Origin: a virus
Length of the DNA stretch: 46,078 nt
Virus record (IMG/VR): IMGVR_UViG_3300032265_000684
Span: 1-46,078 of that record
Strand: one strand, 5' to 3'
In this document: positions 42,953-46,078 of the stretch, in pieces
Layout of the letters: the number at the start of each line of letters is the position of its first letter
Numbering within the stretch: position 1 is the first letter of the stretch
Notes under the pieces: model-generated
Told to the model about the DNA's origin: nothing
Seen by the model: the letters and a program-made list of their open reading frames with translations, nothing else
The model's database searches: none
Position numbers and translations under genes: made by a program

Positions 42953-42957
42953 GTGTA

Positions 42958-44040
42958 TTAACTTTCCATAGCCTGTATGATGTATTTTCCATACTGCTGA
43001 TGGAAACGATCGAAGTTCTTTAGTTTAGAAGCATCGAACGGCAACTGATAGGATGTGAGAGCCACTTTCGCTCCCATCACAACCAACTCAGTCGGGAAAT
43101 TGTCCATCATAAACTGGAAGAAGTTATCTGCCATACCATCCCAGTTCTTGACCTTTTTCTGGTTAGCGGTCTGGAGCTCATAGCACATACTCACAGTCAA
43201 CGAATACATAGCGGAGATTTCTTTGATATCACACTTGACAATTTTTCCACTGAGGATGTCTTCTGGTTTAGGCATCTGTTTGGCTACCTTGCGATGTGCC
43301 ATGAACTTCACAGCCAGCCCTTCACCAACGCTACCTGCTACCAAATCAGTGAGTGTACCTTCGTCCAAATCGTCATCTTTGAGCAATTCACTTACGAAGC
43401 TCCATGAACGTGGAGTAGCAAAGGCACGTGAACTGCTTTTTGGATCGAAGTCATATAAGTCGTTTTTAGCGAATCCGATATAACCTACTACCTGCTCATG
43501 TACCTTGTTGTTGACAGCCCACTCTAACCAATCTTCGTAATCGGATTTTAATTCAACGTGTACGAAACGATTAGCCAATGGACTAGGCATGCGATATGTC
43601 ACACCCTTGTCAGCTTCACGATTACCGGCGGCAACGATTGACACACCTTTTGGAAGCACATAAGTACCAACTCGGCGATTTAATACCAGTTGGAAAGCCG
43701 CGGCCTGTGTAGCAGGAGCCGCTGAGTTCAACTCATCAAGGAATAGGATAGCAGTTGAATTTGGATCTGTAGGCAGTTCTGCTGGAGGTGCCCAAGTCAT
43801 TGTATTGGAATTGCTGTTGTAATAGGGGATACCTTTGATGTCTGTAGGTTCCCAGAGTGATAAACGGACATCGATCACTTCACGACCCTGTTCTTCACCA
43901 ATCTGCTTTACGATATCGCTCTTACCGATACCTGGAGGACCCCACATGAATACAGGACGCTGTACTTTGATACACTTACGGATGCTACGTTTAGCTTCGT
44001 TTGGAGTGACTGTGCGATTGCTACTGATCTTTTCTGCCAT
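42958..44040 (-). CDS. MoxR-type AAA+ ATPase
   Basis: A 360-aa AAA+ ATPase of the MoxR/RavA/CbbQ group, expected to form hexameric rings that remodel proteins using ATP. Walker A is WGPPGIGKSD (Lys40, Ser41), Walker B is AILFLDELNSA (Asp102, Glu103), sensor 1 is VSIVAAGNREAD (Asn140), and the region PSPLANRFVHVELKSDYEDW with its arginine follows. The C-terminal lid lies at about residues 200-300, ending PFDASKLKNFDRFHQQYGKY. The ribosome site AAAGGA and a sigma70-type promoter with a 17-nt spacer precede it, and a terminator follows. Together with the HExxH/VWA protein two genes on it resembles a bacterial MoxR-VWA pair. The phage target, whether virion assembly, metal loading or host takeover, is unknown. 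Confidence 0.93.
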   Translation of the reverse strand: MAEKISSNRTVTPNEAKRSIRKCIKVQRPVFMWGPPGIGKSDIVKQIGEEQGREVIDVRLSLWEPTDIKGIPYYNSNSNTMTWAPPAELPTDPNSTAILFLDELNSAAPATQAAAFQLVLNRRVGTYVLPKGVSIVAAGNREADKGVTYRMPSPLANRFVHVELKSDYEDWLEWAVNNKVHEQVVGYIGFAKNDLYDFDPKSSSRAFATPRSWSFVSELLKDDDLDEGTLTDLVAGSVGEGLAVKFMAHRKVAKQMPKPEDILSGKIVKCDIKEISAMYSLTVSMCYELQTANQKKVKNWDGMADNFFQFMMDNFPTELVVMGAKVALTSYQLPFDASKLKNFDRFHQQYGKYIIQAMES

Positions 44041-44086
44041 GATATTCCTTTGTTAGTGTGTTGATATTTACTGCCTTAATAGTAAT

Positions 44087-44115
44087 ATTATACAGGAATT
44101 TCTGGAAAAGATCAA
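44087..44115 (-). promoter_or_regulatory. Sigma70-type promoter for the AAA+ gene
   Basis: On the minus strand TTGATC (44115-44110) and a perfect TATAAT (44092-44087) are spaced 17 nt apart. The -35 matches TTGACA at four of six positions. The transcript leader would be about 40 nt before the AAAGGA site. The -35 abuts the 3' end of the preceding 121-aa gene. Confidence 0.78.
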
Positions 44116-44481
44116 TCAATCTTTTAATTTGTCTATTTTAGCCCGAATAAACCGTTCTAAGTTGCCAGAAAACAACATCAGTTGGACGGCCATGTGTTCG
44201 CTGAACACATAGATTCTGTCTCGTGTTAGGAAAAATGGGCAGGGCATGTGCCTGTTTAACCAAATGGTCAACTGATTGGTTATATAGAGTTCTTCTTCGA
44301 ACTTTATGGGATAGCTTTTGATATCAGCATCTGTCAACGCTATAAACCCTTCAGTGGTTAGTTGGAACCCATAGTCTTGATCACGAGAGTCTTGCCACCA
44401 TGCCACACGACATTGTGCAAGGTCGCCTTCTAATCTGAGATGTGCCGCTACTTTTTGGGTGAGTTCAGTCTTTAGACCCAT
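44116..44481 (-). CDS. Small conserved phage protein of unknown function
   Basis: A 121-aa protein overlapping the end of the 99-aa gene by 17 nt. The pattern is alpha/beta: an N-terminal helix (GLKTELTQKVAAHLRLEGDL), then AQCRVAWWQDSRDQDYGFQL and FEEELYITNQLTIWLNRHMP. It ends with a basic segment RFIRAKIDKLKD. No catalytic motif or membrane segment was seen. It belongs to a tight minus-strand run shared with the RNase H gene and is probably cotranscribed with the 99-aa gene from the late-type motif at 44793. Confidence 0.72.
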   Translation of the reverse strand: MGLKTELTQKVAAHLRLEGDLAQCRVAWWQDSRDQDYGFQLTTEGFIALTDADIKSYPIKFEEELYITNQLTIWLNRHMPCPFFLTRDRIYVFSEHMAVQLMLFSGNLERFIRAKIDKLKD

Positions 44482-44764
44482 AGGTTATCTTTTCTCCCGT
44501 GATGAGTTTATACACAGAAAAGTCCTGGGTTTGGAACATTTTATTGAGTTTTTCAGCGAGATTAACAGCATGACCAGAGTTTGAAAATGAAACCTTTTTG
44601 TATTTTGGACCCAATTGATTAACTACCACACTGGTGGTTTTTAAATTAATAGGTTGATCCTGATAAAACACAGCCCAGATAGCTTCTGCTTCTAATACCT
44701 GTTCGGTTTTATAGGTTTTTTTATTAGTGATTTCTAACATGACTTTTGGTTTTGGACGACTCAC
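44465..44764 (-). CDS. Small conserved phage protein of unknown function
   Basis: A 99-aa protein that begins with GTG rather than ATG. It reads VMLEITNKKTYKTEQVLEAE, AIWAVFYQDQPINLKTTSVV, GPKYKKVSFSNSGHAVNLAE and LNKMFQTQDFSVYKLITGEK. I recall close relatives in T4-like phages of marine bacteria, always uncharacterised. The YKTEQV and GPKYKKVSFSNxGHA segments look like a small nucleic-acid-binding or beta-rich fold, but that is not established. A late-type AATAAATA motif lies 28 nt upstream with a short AAGAGAG ribosome-like site. It overlaps the following 121-aa gene, indicating coupled translation. Confidence 0.75.
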   Translation of the reverse strand: MSRPKPKVMLEITNKKTYKTEQVLEAEAIWAVFYQDQPINLKTTSVVVNQLGPKYKKVSFSNSGHAVNLAEKLNKMFQTQDFSVYKLITGEKITYGSKD

Positions 44765-44792
44765 GATATACGCTCTCTTAAATGTGCGTATA

Positions 44793-44800
44793 TATTTATT
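44793..44800 (-). promoter_or_regulatory. T4-type late promoter motif AATAAATA
   Basis: On the minus strand AATAAATA lies in the 44-nt gap before the GTG start of the 99-aa gene, leaving a leader of about 23 nt. It matches the motif found before plus-strand structural genes. Confidence 0.55.
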
Positions 44801-44808
44801 CCAAACGT

Positions 44809-45030
44809 CTAGAAACCCCCACCGTCTATTTTGACGTCAGTTGGGCCTTGACCTGCTGATGCCACTATCTGATCCATTTCACCGGTCAATCGTGTCATGA
44901 CCACGCTGAGACTGTTCTGTAGATTAGTGACTTCGTCTATGGTCAAGGTGAGATTGCGCTGATTGGAACGGATGGCGATGCGAGCTTTTTCTAGGAAAGA
45001 TTCGATGGGTAAGGTGTTTAACTGTTTCAT
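44809..45030 (-). CDS. Small conserved phage protein of unknown function
   Basis: A 73-aa protein. Its ATG shares bases with the TGA of the preceding gene (ATGA overlap), so translation is coupled. The core is two helices: LNTLPIESFLEKARIAIRSN, then LTIDEVTNLQNSLSVVMTRL. A short acidic and glycine-ending tail follows (PTDVKIDGGGF). The helical hairpin and the SFLEKAR/VxNLxxSLSxVMTRL pattern recur in small proteins of T4-like aquatic phages. The amphipathic helices suggest an oligomeric or partner-binding protein. Function unknown. Confidence 0.75.
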   Translation of the reverse strand: MKQLNTLPIESFLEKARIAIRSNQRNLTLTIDEVTNLQNSLSVVMTRLTGEMDQIVASAGQGPTDVKIDGGGF

Positions 45031-45500
45031 AATTTATTAACCGTGTTTAACATGCTCTTCATTTCTTGTTCAGTCTTGAATGGACCATGATAGGGATATC
45101 GTTCTAGTGTGATCAATTTTGGACAGAACGACTTTACCCAACCCTTTCGGAATTGTATAACATAGTATCCTGCACAGTATTGGCTCTTGCTCTTAGAGCT
45201 CTTGGCGAACAAGGGTAATTTATCTTTGACACTGTAAACGGGTTCATAAGGTCGACTGCTACATGGATAGTCGTAGATGGATTTGTTTGTTATGGTATCT
45301 GTTGATTTTTTTATAGGCTCGGCCAGTTCGATAATTCCAAACTGTGATTTGACTTCATTTAGATCAGAGAATGGAATGCTCTGTCCATTACGATTAAACG
45401 TGTATCCTTTTTTCTGTTTACTGATACTGCCAATCTTAAATACACCATCTTTAACCAACCATTCTTTGTTAGGAACTAAAACCTTAGTAGTTGACATCAT
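45027..45500 (-). CDS. Conserved phage protein of unknown function downstream of RNase H
   Basis: A 157-aa protein linked by ATGA-type overlaps to RNase H upstream and to the 73-aa gene downstream. The start could be 45500 or the adjacent ATG at 45497. The sequence is basic and aromatic. The first half contains VLVPNKEWLVKDGVFKIGSI and NRNGQSIPFSDLNEVKSQF. The C-terminal half contains KSKSQYCAGYYVIQFRKGWV, FCPKLITLERYPYHGPFKTE and a final short helix. The C-terminal pattern is shared by uncharacterised proteins of T4-like marine phages. Coupling to a replication nuclease hints at a DNA-metabolism role, but no motif proves it. Confidence 0.75.
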   Translation of the reverse strand: MMSTTKVLVPNKEWLVKDGVFKIGSISKQKKGYTFNRNGQSIPFSDLNEVKSQFGIIELAEPIKKSTDTITNKSIYDYPCSSRPYEPVYSVKDKLPLFAKSSKSKSQYCAGYYVIQFRKGWVKSFCPKLITLERYPYHGPFKTEQEMKSMLNTVNKL

Positions 45501-46078
45501 GACTCATACCTCGCATTTAGGGGTTGGACATAACTGTCCACTTGTTCTGCTACTTTTTGTAGATCGTATTCGGCACAGAACTTCAAGAAACGTACTCCTA
45601 CCTGTGCTATACTTTTTTCTGCTGTCGTAGCAGTTGTGATTGTTTCTTTAATAATATTTTTAATATCGTCTGGCTGTGCTGTGAGGTCGCAGAGATTGAC
45701 ATTACGACTGTAGTCATCTAGTACACGATGCTCGACACCTTCATGATCTACCCATTTCTGTAGCATCATGTTGTTCCAGTTATAACCTTTAGAACTTCTG
45801 TCGGCAAATGCCTCACGGAGTCCTACCTTGTTCTTCGTGCCTTTTTCTCTCACACCAGGATAGGCTGAAAAGATATTATCACTGGTATCACCACGCATAC
45901 ATTTTTCAAATAATAACCAACTTGGATCTGGAGCAGGCTTTTCTAAGCCAGTTTTCTTGTCTATTACAGGTTTACCCTTTTCGTCAAAGTATCCTTCGTG
46001 TGTGGTAGTGACCTGCATGACGCCATTATACTGTTTGACATTGGGTGCGATTAACTGTGCGAAGTCTCCATCTGTAGA
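45497..46078 (-). CDS. rnh: RNase H / 5'-3' exonuclease, partial (C-terminal part)
   Basis: A gene cut by the right window edge. 193 codons are present, and the T4 enzyme is 305 aa. The reading frame stays open to the edge and starts in the window with STDGDFAQLIAPNVKQYNG, the part of the FEN-1/T4 RNase H fold with a metal-binding aspartate pair. The helix-three-turn-helix DNA-binding part follows: LFEKCMRGDTSDNIFSAYPG, then VREKGTKNKVGLREAFADRS. A helical C-terminal domain follows with VNLCDLTAQPDDIKNIIKET. In T4 this enzyme removes RNA primers from lagging-strand fragments. The ATG at 46018 is internal. Its stop codon overlaps the next gene's start. Confidence 0.88.
   Translation of the reverse strand, partial: STDGDFAQLIAPNVKQYNGVMQVTTTHEGYFDEKGKPVIDKKTGLEKPAPDPSWLLFEKCMRGDTSDNIFSAYPGVREKGTKNKVGLREAFADRSSKGYNWNNMMLQKWVDHEGVEHRVLDDYSRNVNLCDLTAQPDDIKNIIKETITTATTAEKSIAQVGVRFLKFCAEYDLQKVAEQVDSYVQPLNARYES

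Noticed and set aside
1-46078. Search for tRNA genes, IS elements and integrases
   Set aside because: None was recognised. Gene packing leaves almost no gaps long enough except 31179-31471, which shows no tRNA-like fold.

Overview
The window is part of the genome of a T4-like (tevenvirus-related) contractile-tailed phage. The evidence is an ordered set of T4-type baseplate genes: gp53-like, a hub candidate, gp5-like, gp25-like and gp6-like. A T4-type late-promoter motif (NATAAATA) lies in front of several structural genes, and the C-terminal part of a T4 RNase H-type 5' nuclease sits at the right edge. Gene style (collagen-like GYTGS fibre repeats, very large baseplate proteins, short conserved proteins of unknown function) resembles T4-like phages of aquatic Gram-negative bacteria such as cyanophages and pelagiphages. 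The sequence itself does not identify the host. No tRNA, integrase, IS element or CRISPR array was seen.

Positions 24-9517 (+) hold the baseplate core: gp53-like wedge protein, a 1025-aa structural protein (hub candidate), a gp5-like spike with a C-terminal lytic transglycosylase domain, gp25-like and gp6-like wedge proteins. Positions 9522-23069 (+) encode one 4515-aa protein that contains a seven-repeat FG-GAP (integrin-alpha-like) beta-propeller and several other beta-rich repeats. Positions 23071-39277 (+) form a long fibre and host-recognition region. It contains a 1584-aa collagen-like fibre, a visibly more A+T-rich cassette at 27835-31471 (twin small proteins, a fibre accessory protein, an Asp-box tip protein, a tail assembly chaperone and a decayed stretch), and two proteins ending in S74 self-cleaving chaperone domains. 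It also contains a glycine-rich adhesin and three proteins sharing one N-terminal module.

Positions 39274-46078 are all on the minus strand. They hold thymidylate synthase, three small conserved proteins, a VWA/HExxH protein, an unlisted 58-aa gene, a MoxR-type AAA+ ATPase, four small conserved proteins and the truncated RNase H gene. The AAA+ and VWA genes each have a good sigma70-type promoter with exact 17-nt spacing. The late-type motif instead precedes structural genes and two of the small minus-strand genes.

Taken together, the plus strand makes the baseplate and the adsorption apparatus, with likely swapping of receptor-binding parts. The minus strand supports nucleotide supply, DNA replication and, by inference, a chaperone-like AAA+/VWA activity. 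The points most worth following are the 4515-aa propeller protein, the AAA+/VWA pair with its intervening small gene, the A+T-rich adhesin cassette, and the near-leaderless spacing of the late promoters.
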